Below are positions 1 to 6,913 of a DNA stretch of 34,559 bases, piece after piece (the stretch's first letter is position 1; each line of letters begins with the position of its first letter). The notes below the pieces were generated by a model, which did not search any database, was not told the DNA's origin, and saw only the letters and a program-made list of their open reading frames with translations. Origin of the DNA: an uncultured Planctomycetaceae bacterium (GTDB lineage Bacteria; Planctomycetota; Planctomycetia; Pirellulales; Pirellulaceae); NCBI GenBank assembly GCA_903863885.1, contig CAIPEB010000080.1, positions 1-34,559 of the forward strand, given 5' to 3'. The position numbers were made by a program, and so were the translations under genes.

Positions 1-40
1 CAGTTTGGTTGCCTTTTTTGATAAGTGGATCACGCGAGTT

Positions 41-367
41 TCACACTTTTGACTCATAGCAAGTGCCCTTTTGTAAAGTGTTGTCGTTGGTGCTCACGCG
101 TTTGTGATTCCTGGTCGCATCCCATTCGTCGCGAAGCATCGCGAACGCAACGCCTCCACCGTCATGGAGCAGCGTTCGCCATCGTCGTGATGCCGGCCGC
201 CAGCAGTTCCACCAAAAGCAACTCCACTCGTCGCTGCTTGGCGGTGTAGAGCCGGCCTGGTTGCGAGTGAACTCGACGGCCGCTTGCCAAGTGGAAGGTT
301 CGACGCCCGGCCGCGGCAGCTCGGCGGGAAAATGTGGACGATTTGGCGTGTCGGTTGTAGACTTCAT
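41..367 (-). CDS. Small hypothetical protein of the integrative element, probably frameshifted
   Basis: An ATG at 367 sits 8 nt behind a strong Shine-Dalgarno sequence (AAGGAG on the minus strand, about 376-381), so translation here is likely. The open frame runs 108 residues to 41. Its first ~39 residues look natural (ending ...VEFTRNQAG), but the rest is rich in W, C and R and reads like out-of-frame sequence. The adjacent frame continues with a plausible helical segment (LYTAKQRRVELLLVELLAAG) and stops at 162. A single missing base near 245-255 would join them into a protein of about 70 residues. I do not recognise the family. It lies 57 bp downstream of the excisionase-like gene on the same strand. 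The reading as a frameshifted or misassembled gene is an inference. Confidence 0.4.
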   Translation of the reverse strand: MKSTTDTPNRPHFPAELPRPGVEPSTWQAAVEFTRNQAGSTPPSSDEWSCFWWNCWRPASRRWRTLLHDGGGVAFAMLRDEWDATRNHKRVSTNDNTLQKGTCYESKV

Positions 368-424
368 GTCTGAAGCTCCTTTTAGCCGGCCGGGGTGGCT
401 CCCGATTGCCGGCTTTTCTTTTGC

Positions 425-628
425 TCACCTGGTCTGCGTCTCGACTCTCGACTCAATCCAAGCGACTAGGTCGCTGATGCGATACCTGACGCTCCGGCCG
501 ACCTTCACCACGGGGATTGAGTAGCGTCCGGTCGAGTGCCAGAGCGCCAGGGTTTGCTCTTTGACGGAGAGGAAATCCGCTGCCTCGCCGCGAGTAAGAA
601 GCCGGTCCGTGTTGATCGCTGTGTTCAT
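425..628 (-). CDS. Excisionase / AlpA-like helix-turn-helix DNA-binding protein
   Basis: This 67-residue protein has the layout of MerR-like excisionases. Residues ~8-32 give a helix-turn-helix (RLLTRGEAADFLSVKEQTLA), followed by a wing with the typical IPVVKVGRSVRYR strand and a final helix (ISDLVAWIESR). Proteins of this type bind att flanks and bias a tyrosine recombinase toward excision, or act as AlpA-type regulators. A GAGAA/GGAG purine stretch lies upstream of the ATG. The nearby integrase on the same strand and the tRNA attachment site support the excision role, which remains an inference; a plain transcriptional regulator is the alternative. Confidence 0.8.
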   Translation of the reverse strand: MNTAINTDRLLTRGEAADFLSVKEQTLALWHSTGRYSIPVVKVGRSVRYRISDLVAWIESRVETQTR

Positions 629-717
629 TTCTGTTCTCGCTTCTCCTGTCTGTTGTCCTGTTTCATGCCGCTTGACGGATTCTGTCGCATGAAAAGCGGC
701 TGCAACAAAAGCGCAAC

Positions 718-744
718 AAAAAACCCGGCGATTTCTCGTCGGGT
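718..744 (-). terminator. Rho-independent terminator after the integrase operon
   Basis: Read on the minus strand, a 9-bp stem (ACCCGACGA / TCGCCGGGT, one G-T pair) closes a 4-nt loop and is followed directly by a run of T (TTTTTTG). It lies about 63 bp beyond the stop of the 153-residue gene and upstream of the excisionase-like gene. It should therefore end transcripts from the integrase and its overlapping partner, leaving the excisionase-like gene as a separate unit. Confidence 0.7.
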
Positions 745-806
745 GCGTGTTTTTGCCGATGTTTCGGCGTCAGATTTTTTTCGCCGCGCAACAACTTTGC
801 AACAAA

Positions 807-1268
807 TCAGCCGGTTGTTGCATCTTCGCCCCAAGCTATTCCAGTGCGGGCGCTGTAGTCGAGAACGGATTGTGGATTTATCCGGCAATCGCGGCCTGAT
901 TTGCCGTTAGTCAGTAACACTCCGCGGTCGATGAGCCGTTTCACTTCATAGGGTTTGAGTCCAAAGCCTCTGGCAACGTCGACTTGCCGTAGGCCCTCGG
1001 AGTCGTCAGCGGTTTTCACTTCCGGAGAATATCGCTTCAAGATTTCAAGCAATCCAGGAACCGCCACGTCGGACAATTCCCCCGGCATGTGTCCCTTCGC
1101 GATCAGATATGCCTGAACTTCATGCCATCGGCAGTTACGTGGATTCATGTCGGGAAACAATTCGCGGATCAGTTGCAGTTCATCAGCATCCGGACGGCAA
1201 CGAAAATTGGTGTCTCGCCATGGCATCCATGGCCACGGCGCGGTTTGATCGAGCGTGACTTTAGCCAT
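807..1268 (-). CDS. Hypothetical protein co-transcribed with the integrase
   Basis: This 153-residue protein is of unknown function. Its ATG lies inside the 3' end of the integrase gene (8-bp overlap, ATGGCTAA), which implies translational coupling. The N-terminus is rich in W, P and D. Residues ~95-140 (a helix around RQVDVARGFGLKPYEVKRLI, then a short basic segment and INPQSVLDYSAR) resemble a small helix-turn-helix module. It could therefore be a DNA-binding accessory or directionality factor of the element, though I do not recognise a named family. A terminator follows at 718-744. Confidence 0.65.
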   Translation of the reverse strand: MAKVTLDQTAPWPWMPWRDTNFRCRPDADELQLIRELFPDMNPRNCRWHEVQAYLIAKGHMPGELSDVAVPGLLEILKRYSPEVKTADDSEGLRQVDVARGFGLKPYEVKRLIDRGVLLTNGKSGRDCRINPQSVLDYSARTGIAWGEDATTG

Positions 1269-2436
1269 TGCTGTTGCCCTCCGTGTTCGATCTGCCGGCC
1301 TCGAGCATCGCCGTAGTCGCCTTCTCGATGCTCTCCCGCACCGGATCGAGGTTCAGCCTGGCATAGACGCTCGTCGCCCGACTGCCGGCCGCATGCCCCA
1401 GCGTCTTGCCGATGACGATTTCCGATGAGCCGGCGGCGGCCTGCCAGCTTCCGAGGCTTCGCCGCAGGTCGTGCATCGTCAGCCCTTCGATTCCCGCCTC
1501 GGTCAGCAGTCGTTCCCAGGCTTTGCCGGGGCGCGTGAGATGCCCGGTCTTGCCGTGCGAAGCAAATACGAAGTCCGACAGGTTGCGCCGCGATTCGAGG
1601 ATCTCGACCACTTCGGCCGACAGCGGAATACGCTGCGATGTGCCCGCCTTGGTCTTGGGGACCGTCCACACGGCTGAGGCGAAGTCCACGTCACGCCATC
1701 GCATCGTCAGGACATTGGATTGCCGCGCGCCGGTGAACAGACAGACTCGCCAAAAATCGGCCATGTCCTGGTTGTCAAACTTGTCGAGCGCCGCGAAGAA
1801 CTTCGGCAGTTCGTCGCCCTGCAGAAATCGCTCGCGAGACTTCTCGGTGAACTTCTTGACGGTCGCCGCCGGGTTCGCTTCCAACCGCTCCGCCTCGATG
1901 GCGTGGTTGAAAATCTTCTTGACGAGCGACAGCATGCGGTTTGCGGTCACCGTTCCGTGGTGCTTGGCAACGTGTCCCTGCAAGGCGAGTACGTCCGCCT
2001 TCTTGATGCGGTCGGCCTTCGTGCTCTCCCATGCCGGCTGCAGCAGCTTTCGCCATTGCCATTCGTCGTGCTTGCGGCTGGCCTCGGCTTTCTTGATCGT
2101 CGCGTGTTCGTCGAGATAGTGCTGCCACAGTTCGCCGAACGTCAGCGCCCCCCGGCTGGGCGCTCGCGGTGCTTTACCTTCGGCCAGGTTGCCGTTGATG
2201 GCATCGCACTTGTCGCGCGCCGTGGCCACGCTCACATCGGGAAACGCCCCGATCTTGACGCGTCGGACTTTCCCGTTGATGCGGCCCTGCCGATAGAAGG
2301 TCTTCGCGCCGGCCGGCGTCACGAGCAACACGAGCCCCCGGCTTTGGGTGTCGTATACCTGGAACATGACTGGCCCGGCAGCCAGGTCGAGCAGCGCCGC
2401 TTTGGTGAATCGAAAGCGGCCGTTAGAATGGGTCAT
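1261..2436 (-). CDS. Tyrosine recombinase (phage-type integrase, N-terminal DUF4102)
   Basis: This 391-residue integrase catalyses site-specific recombination between element and chromosome. Residues ~5-90 form the N-terminal arm-binding domain typical of P4-like integrases (VYDTQSRGLVLLVTPAGAKT). A SAM-like core-binding domain spans ~98-195, and the catalytic domain covers ~205-380. The catalytic set is visible: R238 (TGARQSNVL), the beta-hairpin lysine K263, H322 and R325 (MHDLRRS), H348 (TLGHA) and the nucleophile Y358 (SVYARL). The domain is complete and should be active. The gene lies about 230 bp inside the tRNA-Pro attachment site and points away from it. It overlaps the downstream gene by 8 bp. 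Integrases of this family commonly target tRNA genes, matching the site found here. Confidence 0.95.
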   Translation of the reverse strand: MTHSNGRFRFTKAALLDLAAGPVMFQVYDTQSRGLVLLVTPAGAKTFYRQGRINGKVRRVKIGAFPDVSVATARDKCDAINGNLAEGKAPRAPSRGALTFGELWQHYLDEHATIKKAEASRKHDEWQWRKLLQPAWESTKADRIKKADVLALQGHVAKHHGTVTANRMLSLVKKIFNHAIEAERLEANPAATVKKFTEKSRERFLQGDELPKFFAALDKFDNQDMADFWRVCLFTGARQSNVLTMRWRDVDFASAVWTVPKTKAGTSQRIPLSAEVVEILESRRNLSDFVFASHGKTGHLTRPGKAWERLLTEAGIEGLTMHDLRRSLGSWQAAAGSSEIVIGKTLGHAAGSRATSVYARLNLDPVRESIEKATTAMLEAGRSNTEGNSNG

Positions 2437-2665
2437 GGCGTCACCTCGTCTGTACAGGGTTGGGTGGCGTTTCGGGGTGGGCGCTGCAATCGCTCACCCC
2501 ACTTTTTTGCGCCCGTTTGACTGTTTGACGTTCCCGCCATTGCAACGCTATTGCAACACCCAGGCTCAAAAACGGTCAAAAACGGTCAAACGGTCAGTCG
2601 ACGCAAGTATTGTTGCAGTAAAGAGAATCAACGTCAATCAACCGTTGCAAAGAACACCCAGAAGA
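2437..2665. other. Attachment-site flank of the integrative element (no gene)
   Basis: No convincing coding frame lies between the integrase start and the tRNA fragment; longer frames such as 2348-2779 on the plus strand run across the integrase start and the tRNA remnant. The stretch holds three near-tandem CAAAAACGGT units and several copies of TTGCAAC in both orientations (about 2540-2547, 2551-2557, 2611-2616, 2644-2650). This is the usual place for integrase arm-type and excisionase sites and for the integrase promoter. Confidence 0.5.
2567..2594. repeat. Three near-tandem 10-bp repeats (CAAAAACGGT) near att
   Basis: Units at 2567-2576 and 2577-2586 are identical (CAAAAACGGT); a shorter third unit (CAAACGGT) follows at 2587-2594. 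The 10-bp period puts each copy on the same face of the helix, as expected for cooperative protein binding. The block lies 130 bp upstream of the integrase start and about 70 bp from the tRNA remnant, so integrase arm-binding or excisionase sites are the likely reading (inference). Confidence 0.6.
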
Positions 2666-2709
2666 GACTGGGGGTCAAAAGGTCAGGAGTTCAAATCTCC
2701 TCACCCCGA
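2666..2709 (+). other. Attachment site: 3' half of a tRNA-Pro(GGG) gene
   Basis: The sequence reads as the 3' half of a tRNA: anticodon loop CTGGGGG (2668-2674, anticodon GGG at 2670-2672), 3' anticodon stem TCAAA, variable loop AGGTC, T stem AGGAG/CTCCT around the T loop TTCAAAT (2690-2696), 3' acceptor strand CACCCCG (2702-2708) and discriminator A2709, with no encoded CCA. The matching 5' acceptor strand (CGGGGTG) and D arm are absent upstream, and the 5' anticodon stem does not pair. This is the pattern left when an element integrates in the anticodon-loop-to-3'-end part of a tRNA gene: the element lies to the left, the complete tRNA is rebuilt at its far end, and the original chromosomal 3' half stays here. 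Confidence 0.78.
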
Positions 2710-2722
2710 CTATCTTAAAACA

Positions 2723-2753
2723 AGCCCTTTGACCAACAGGTCGAAGGGCTTTC
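2723..2753 (+). terminator. Rho-independent terminator of the original tRNA-Pro gene
   Basis: A 12-bp stem pairs 2723-2734 (AGCCCTTTGACC) with 2739-2750 (GGTCGAAGGGCT), with one T-G pair and a 4-nt AACA loop, and is followed by TTTCTCGTT. It starts 14 bp past the tRNA discriminator base, where a tRNA terminator belongs. This supports the view that DNA right of 2709 is native chromosome. From 2754 to 2897 I see no further feature. Confidence 0.8.
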
Positions 2754-2897
2754 TCGTTGTGAAGCAAAGGTCTGCGTAAACGCGCGAACAGCTCCAACCT
2801 GGAATCCAGAATTCTCGATTCCCTGAGTCGACAGTCGCTGTAAGTGCATTGTGCGTAACATGTTGTGATGAGTGGTCGCTCTCGCTGCGAGGCTGAT

Positions 2898-3704
2898 TCA
2901 CGTCTTGTCAGCCCACATAACAAGGCTGCCTGCAAGTGATCTGAAGCCCTTAAGGCGGAGCAGCAGACTGTCTAACAAAGCGGCCGACCGGCACACCCAC
3001 GATCGCTGTGTAATGCGGTCGATCCGGGCGAAGGCACGGAAGAATCGCCTCTGAAGCGTCGGAAAGTACTTTTCCAGTACAGCGAACTCTTCGGGCCCCA
3101 GGGGCCTCTCGTTTGGAGTCGCGTCGACTTGAACCGGGAACATCCTCCGAACGGTTTGCAGCCACCGATTGCATTGAATGGGTTCACGGGCGATGAAACG
3201 ACCGCCGACCCTCAGCGCCTTCCACACCTTGGAAATGATCGAGTCGAGTGGCTCGATCAAATGGTGCAGGATCTCTTCACACCAAACAACGTCGTAACAT
3301 TCGTCGCCGAAGTCTTCCATTTCAAAGACGTTTGCATGAACGAAATTGATGTTCACCGCATGGATCGCTGCTCTTCTCTGAGCAACGGCAATTGATGTGG
3401 GTGAAATATCAAGACCGGTGACATCGACCCCGCAGTGAGCAAGGAGAATTGATGATTCCCCTTCTCCACTGCCGATGTCCAGCAGACGCAGAGGGCGGTG
3501 CTTGGGGAGCAGTGAGAACATCATCTCCTTGCTGTATCGTCTTGGGAATCGTGGGTTCGCGTAGCGATCAAGTGTCGCCTGGCTCATCCGTGTGACGACA
3601 GTCTTGGCTGCAATCTCGTCGAAGTACTTCTTCTCGGCGTCAAAATCGATCCGCATCGGATGGGTATCTTCGAGTTTCAACGTTGGATCGTCCCTCGGTT
3701 GCAC
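2898..3704 (-). CDS. Class I SAM-dependent methyltransferase
   Basis: This 268-residue protein shows the class I methyltransferase fold. Motif I is LLDIGSGEGES (74-84), the acidic end of beta-2 is VTGLDIS, the region after beta-4 is YDVVWCEEILHHL, and motif post-III contains LRVGGRFIAREP. This is the Methyltransf_11/UbiE type, which methylates small molecules. The sequence does not define the substrate. The C-terminal third (~200-268) is basic and helical and may bind substrate or membrane. A GTG at 3704 gives the longest form; an ATG at 3656 (residue 17) is an equally possible start, and neither has a strong Shine-Dalgarno sequence. It is the first gene on the chromosomal side of the attachment site. 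The DUF2200 gene lies 46 bp upstream on the same strand. Confidence 0.85.
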   Translation of the reverse strand: MQPRDDPTLKLEDTHPMRIDFDAEKKYFDEIAAKTVVTRMSQATLDRYANPRFPRRYSKEMMFSLLPKHRPLRLLDIGSGEGESSILLAHCGVDVTGLDISPTSIAVAQRRAAIHAVNINFVHANVFEMEDFGDECYDVVWCEEILHHLIEPLDSIISKVWKALRVGGRFIAREPIQCNRWLQTVRRMFPVQVDATPNERPLGPEEFAVLEKYFPTLQRRFFRAFARIDRITQRSWVCRSAALLDSLLLRLKGFRSLAGSLVMWADKT

Positions 3705-3750
3705 TGACAGCGTGCTTCCCGGTTGAATCGGCTATTGGTGGACTCGGCCC

Positions 3751-4143
3751 TCAATCAATTGGCGGATCGCTACCGCCTGGGGCCGCATCCGCTTGTTTCC
3801 GCAGGATCTTCTCCATCGTCCTCCCCATCGCAAGTTCGTCTATCAGCTTGTCCAGATATCGGATTTCCCGCATCGTCGGTTCTTCGATTTCCTCGATGCG
3901 GACACCGCAGATCACGCCCTTGATCAGGGTTCGCAACGGGTTCAACTTCGGGGCCTCCGCAAAGAAGGTCTCGAAATCTGTTTCGTTCTTCAGTTGTCGC
4001 TCAAATTGACGTTGGGTATAGCCCGTGAGCCATCGAATGATCGCATCGACCTCAGCCTTCGTACGTCCCTTCCTCTCGGCTTTCGCGACATAGAGGGGAT
4101 AGACGCTTGCGAAACTCGTCGTATAGATCCGGTGCTTTGCCAT
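3751..4143 (-). CDS. DUF2200 family protein
   Basis: This 130-residue protein matches what I remember of DUF2200. It opens with [23 protein letters not shown] in two blocks, continues with a conserved LTGY motif and an acidic/aromatic stretch (FETFFAEAP), then [20 protein letters not shown], and ends in a helix with [14 protein letters not shown]. The family is small, soluble and of unknown function. It lies 46 bp upstream of the methyltransferase on the same strand, so the two may be co-transcribed. The final ~12 residues ([11 protein letters not shown]) look like a disordered tail. Confidence 0.85.
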   Translation of the reverse strand: MAKHRIYTTSFASVYPLYVAKAERKGRTKAEVDAIIRWLTGYTQRQFERQLKNETDFETFFAEAPKLNPLRTLIKGVICGVRIEEIEEPTMREIRYLDKLIDELAMGRTMEKILRKQADAAPGGSDPPID

Positions 4144-4527
4144 GTTGACGGTATTCCTCGAGGAACCAGGCGCCGCTCCTGGCGGGATGCCCGCGTTAAG
4201 ACCTGCCGCGCAGGATTGTCCATGATTGCAGCGGCGGAAAAGACCCGCAAGTGAGACCGGAGGACTCGTCCTTTCGCACGGTCAACAGTCGCTTGTTCCG
4301 GACTCCTGCGGAAATCCTCGACCGCTGAATCCACTTCAAAAGCGCGCTGTTGGGTCCGGTTTGCCTTGAACACTAACTTGTGGAAAAAGAAGGTAGTAAG
4401 TTCTGTGGGGTTGCAATATAAAAGGTCGAGAATCCAATCTGCAGAACTTTTGTCGGTCAAGCCGGGGTGGGATCATCGGCCGAATTGTCTGCGGAGTCAT
4501 TTCCGTCTCAAGGAAAAGGGGGTTCCC
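4144..4527. other. Intergenic region upstream of the methylmalonyl-CoA operon
   Basis: This 384-bp stretch separates the divergent DUF2200 gene and the methylmalonyl-CoA operon, so promoters for both should lie here. The frame upstream of the operon stays open from 4366, but the good Shine-Dalgarno sequence (AGGAAAAGGGGG, ~4511-4522) points to 4528 as the start. A TATAAA-like segment occurs near 4416, without a convincing -35 partner. No coding, RNA or repeat feature stands out, and I could not recognise a cobalamin riboswitch despite the B12-dependent genes downstream. Confidence 0.4.
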
Positions 4528-5322
4528 ATGGCAGACGCGATTGTGCCTTTGCTGGCTTCTGCGCAGGTTGCCAACCATATCGGACTGGTGACCATCTCCA
4601 ATCCGCCTGTCAATACTCTGAGCAATAAAGTCTGTGCCGCGCTGCTGGCAGCATTTGATGAGTGCGAGCAGGGAGGGGCCCGCGTGGTGATCCTGCGCAC
4701 CGATTCCAAATCGAAGATCTGGTCGGCCGGGCATGATATCCACGAAATTCCCGTCGACGGGCATGACGCGGTTACCTGGACCACCGGTTTCGTGCAGGTC
4801 CTGCGTCGGGTTCGCGCATTCCCGGCGCCGGTCATCGCCATGCTTCACAGCAGCGTGTGGGGCGCCGCCTGCGATCTGGCTGTCACGTGCGATCTCGCTA
4901 CCGGCACGTCTCACACTACCTTTGCCATCACACCTGTCAAAATCGGGATTTCCTACAACTCGTGCGGCGTTTCGCATTTTCTCGGGGCTCTCCCGGCGCA
5001 CATCGTCAAGGAGATGTTCTTCACCGGCGAACCGCTCTCGGCCCAGGACGCGTTTCGACTTGGTCTGTTGAACCGGCTGGTTGAACCCGAACAGCTTGAG
5101 AAGACAACCATGGACCTGGCCGCGACCATCGCGAGCCGCGCGCCCCTGGCCGTCGCCGCTGCAAAGGCCGAACTGCAGAGTCTGACCCAGGGCGTGCCTC
5201 TGCACGTCGACGAATTTGAAGCCATCCAGGCAAAGCGTCGGGCGGCCTTCATCAGCGAGGACTTGAAGGAAGGGGTGCGATCGTTCTTCGAAAAGCGTGC
5301 CCCGGTCTTTCAGGGAAAGTAG
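4528..5322 (+). CDS. scpB: Methylmalonyl-CoA decarboxylase (crotonase superfamily)
   Basis: This 264-residue protein converts methylmalonyl-CoA to propionyl-CoA and CO2. It follows E. coli ScpB/YgfG along its length: the signature SAGHDIHE is at 66-73, SVWGAA at 109-114 (oxyanion-hole region), and TPVKIGISYN at 135-144, the substrate-pocket segment that marks decarboxylases out from ordinary enoyl-CoA hydratases. The C-terminus keeps the SEDLKEGVRSFFEKR block. ATG 4528 has the Shine-Dalgarno sequence AGGAAAAGGGGG just upstream; an in-frame upstream ATG at 4366 would add 54 residues with no family match. It is the first gene of the operon, 79 bp before the CoA-transferase. Its product is the propionyl-CoA donor for the next enzyme. 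Confidence 0.93.
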   Translation: MADAIVPLLASAQVANHIGLVTISNPPVNTLSNKVCAALLAAFDECEQGGARVVILRTDSKSKIWSAGHDIHEIPVDGHDAVTWTTGFVQVLRRVRAFPAPVIAMLHSSVWGAACDLAVTCDLATGTSHTTFAITPVKIGISYNSCGVSHFLGALPAHIVKEMFFTGEPLSAQDAFRLGLLNRLVEPEQLEKTTMDLAATIASRAPLAVAAAKAELQSLTQGVPLHVDEFEAIQAKRRAAFISEDLKEGVRSFFEKRAPVFQGK

Positions 5323-5401
5323 GTTAAGGGCGAGGGGCCGGCGCTGGTGGATTTCCGCGGACTCCCAGCACGATACCGATTCGAAAGCGAAGGACCTGCG
5401 C

Positions 5402-6913
5402 ATGGCTGTCTACGGCCGGTTCCCCGTTCTCACCGCAGAAGAGGCCGCCGAGCATATACCGCACGGCGCTGCAATCGGCATCGGAGGTTTCACTACGCCG
5501 GGCGTGCCCCAGGCCATTCCCCGTGCCCTGGCCGTGCGTGCACGGCGACTCCACGCTGCGGGGCAGCCCTTCCAGGTTCGCGTTCTGGGCGGGGCCGAAG
5601 CCGGCCCCGCGGTTGACGTCGACATGGTGCTGGCGGAGGCGGTGAGCTTCCGCATGCCGTTTCAGGGTGAAAAGGTCTGCCGCGACGCCATCAACGCCGG
5701 TCGGATCGACTTTGCCGACCAGCATCTTTCCCACTGCTCGCAGCAGATGTGCGAGGGTTTTTTCGGGCCGCTCGAAGTGGCCATCGTCGAGGCGAGTCAC
5801 ATCACCGACGACGGACACGTGTTCGTCACGACTGCCATCGGCAGCGGACCAACCCACCTGCAACGGGCCGAAAAAGTCCTGATCGAGGTCAATCACCACC
5901 ATGACCCGCGCGTTGGTGAACTGGCCGACATCCTCATTCTTCCGCCTCCGCCGTATTGCCAAGCCATTCCCATCCTTCATCCGCTCGACCGCATCGGGGT
6001 CCGCTACGCTGCCGTTGATCCGCAACGCGTCATCGGCGTCGTAGAAACCAGCGAAGGAAGTTCTCGGCCGGTTCCCCGCAATCCGGACACCCGCAGTTGC
6101 CGCATTGCCCAGCACCTCCTGCAGTTCTTCCTCGAGGAACTCGCCGCAAAACGCCTGCCCGAATCGTTCCTGCCGATCCAGAGCGGCGTGGGGAATGTCG
6201 GCAATGCCATCATGGCCGGACTCGGTCAGAGCTCGGACTTGCCGCCGTTCACCATGTACACCGAGGTGCTGCAGGACTCGTGCATCGACCTGCTGCGCGC
6301 AGGACGCCTGACCGGGGCCAGTTCGAGCGCGCTCACTCTTTCCGAAGGCAGGCTGCAGGAAGTCTACGCGGACTTCGACTTCTTCGGCTCGCGGCTTGTG
6401 CTCCGTCCGCAGGAACTCTCGAACCATCCCGCGGTGATCCGCCAGCTGGGTGTCATCGCCATCAACACGGCGCTCGAGGCCGATATCTACGGGCATGTGA
6501 ACTCGACGCACGTGTGCGGCACCGAGATGATGAACGGCATCGGCGGCGCGGGAGACTTCGAACGGAACTCGCGTCTGTCGATTTTCGTGTGTCCTTCCAT
6601 CGCGAAAGGCGGCCGGATTTCTTCCATTGTCCCCTTCTGCAGCCACGTGGATCACAGCGAGCATTCCGTGCACATTCTGGTGACGGAGCAGGGCGTGGCC
6701 GACCTGCGCGGATTGGGGCCCGCCGCCCGCGCCAAGCGGATCATCGACAACTGCGCCCATCCGCTCTATCGCGATTATCTGCATCGATACGTGGACGGTG
6801 CGCGTGCGGGCCACCTGCGACATGATCTGGCACGCTGCTTCGAACTGCATCGCAATTTGCTCGAGCACGGCGCCATGCTGCCCGATCTCGACTTACAAAA
6901 AGGAGTCGACTGA
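5402..6913 (+). CDS. scpC: Acetyl-CoA hydrolase/transferase family; probable propionyl-CoA:succinate CoA-transferase
   Basis: This 503-residue class I CoA-transferase of the Cat1/AarC/ScpC type has the N-terminal half ~1-200 (AIGIGGFTTPG near 24-34) and a C-terminal catalytic half. The likely covalent glutamate is E288 in MYTEVLQDS. Further family marks are SGVGNVGNAI (261-270) and GGAGDFERNS, followed by FVCPSIAKGG. In ScpC-like enzymes CoA passes from propionyl-CoA to succinate, giving succinyl-CoA to feed the mutase. The start at 5402 is chosen because a purine-rich AAGGAC lies just upstream and the family begins near there; an in-frame ATG-less extension to 5297 is not supported. The stop overlaps the mutase small-subunit start (TGATG at 6911-6915). 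Acetate:succinyl-CoA transfer is the alternative activity; the operon favours propionate. Confidence 0.88.
   Translation: MAVYGRFPVLTAEEAAEHIPHGAAIGIGGFTTPGVPQAIPRALAVRARRLHAAGQPFQVRVLGGAEAGPAVDVDMVLAEAVSFRMPFQGEKVCRDAINAGRIDFADQHLSHCSQQMCEGFFGPLEVAIVEASHITDDGHVFVTTAIGSGPTHLQRAEKVLIEVNHHHDPRVGELADILILPPPPYCQAIPILHPLDRIGVRYAAVDPQRVIGVVETSEGSSRPVPRNPDTRSCRIAQHLLQFFLEELAAKRLPESFLPIQSGVGNVGNAIMAGLGQSSDLPPFTMYTEVLQDSCIDLLRAGRLTGASSSALTLSEGRLQEVYADFDFFGSRLVLRPQELSNHPAVIRQLGVIAINTALEADIYGHVNSTHVCGTEMMNGIGGAGDFERNSRLSIFVCPSIAKGGRISSIVPFCSHVDHSEHSVHILVTEQGVADLRGLGPAARAKRIIDNCAHPLYRDYLHRYVDGARAGHLRHDLARCFELHRNLLEHGAMLPDLDLQKGVD

Noticed and set aside
625-888. 87-residue minus-strand frame overlapping the excisionase-like start by ATGA
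   Set aside because: It crosses the terminator at 718-744 and the 3' end of the 153-residue gene, and has biased, unstructured composition.
2666-2709. Functional tRNA-Pro gene
   Set aside because: Only the 3' half is present; the 5' acceptor strand and D arm are missing, so it is an attachment-site remnant.
4144-4527. Cobalamin riboswitch upstream of the B12-dependent operon
   Set aside because: I could not find the B12-box core or a plausible leader fold; a covariance-model search would settle it.
5324-6868. 514-residue frame antisense to the CoA-transferase
   Set aside because: Shadow of a well-supported gene; no domain features.
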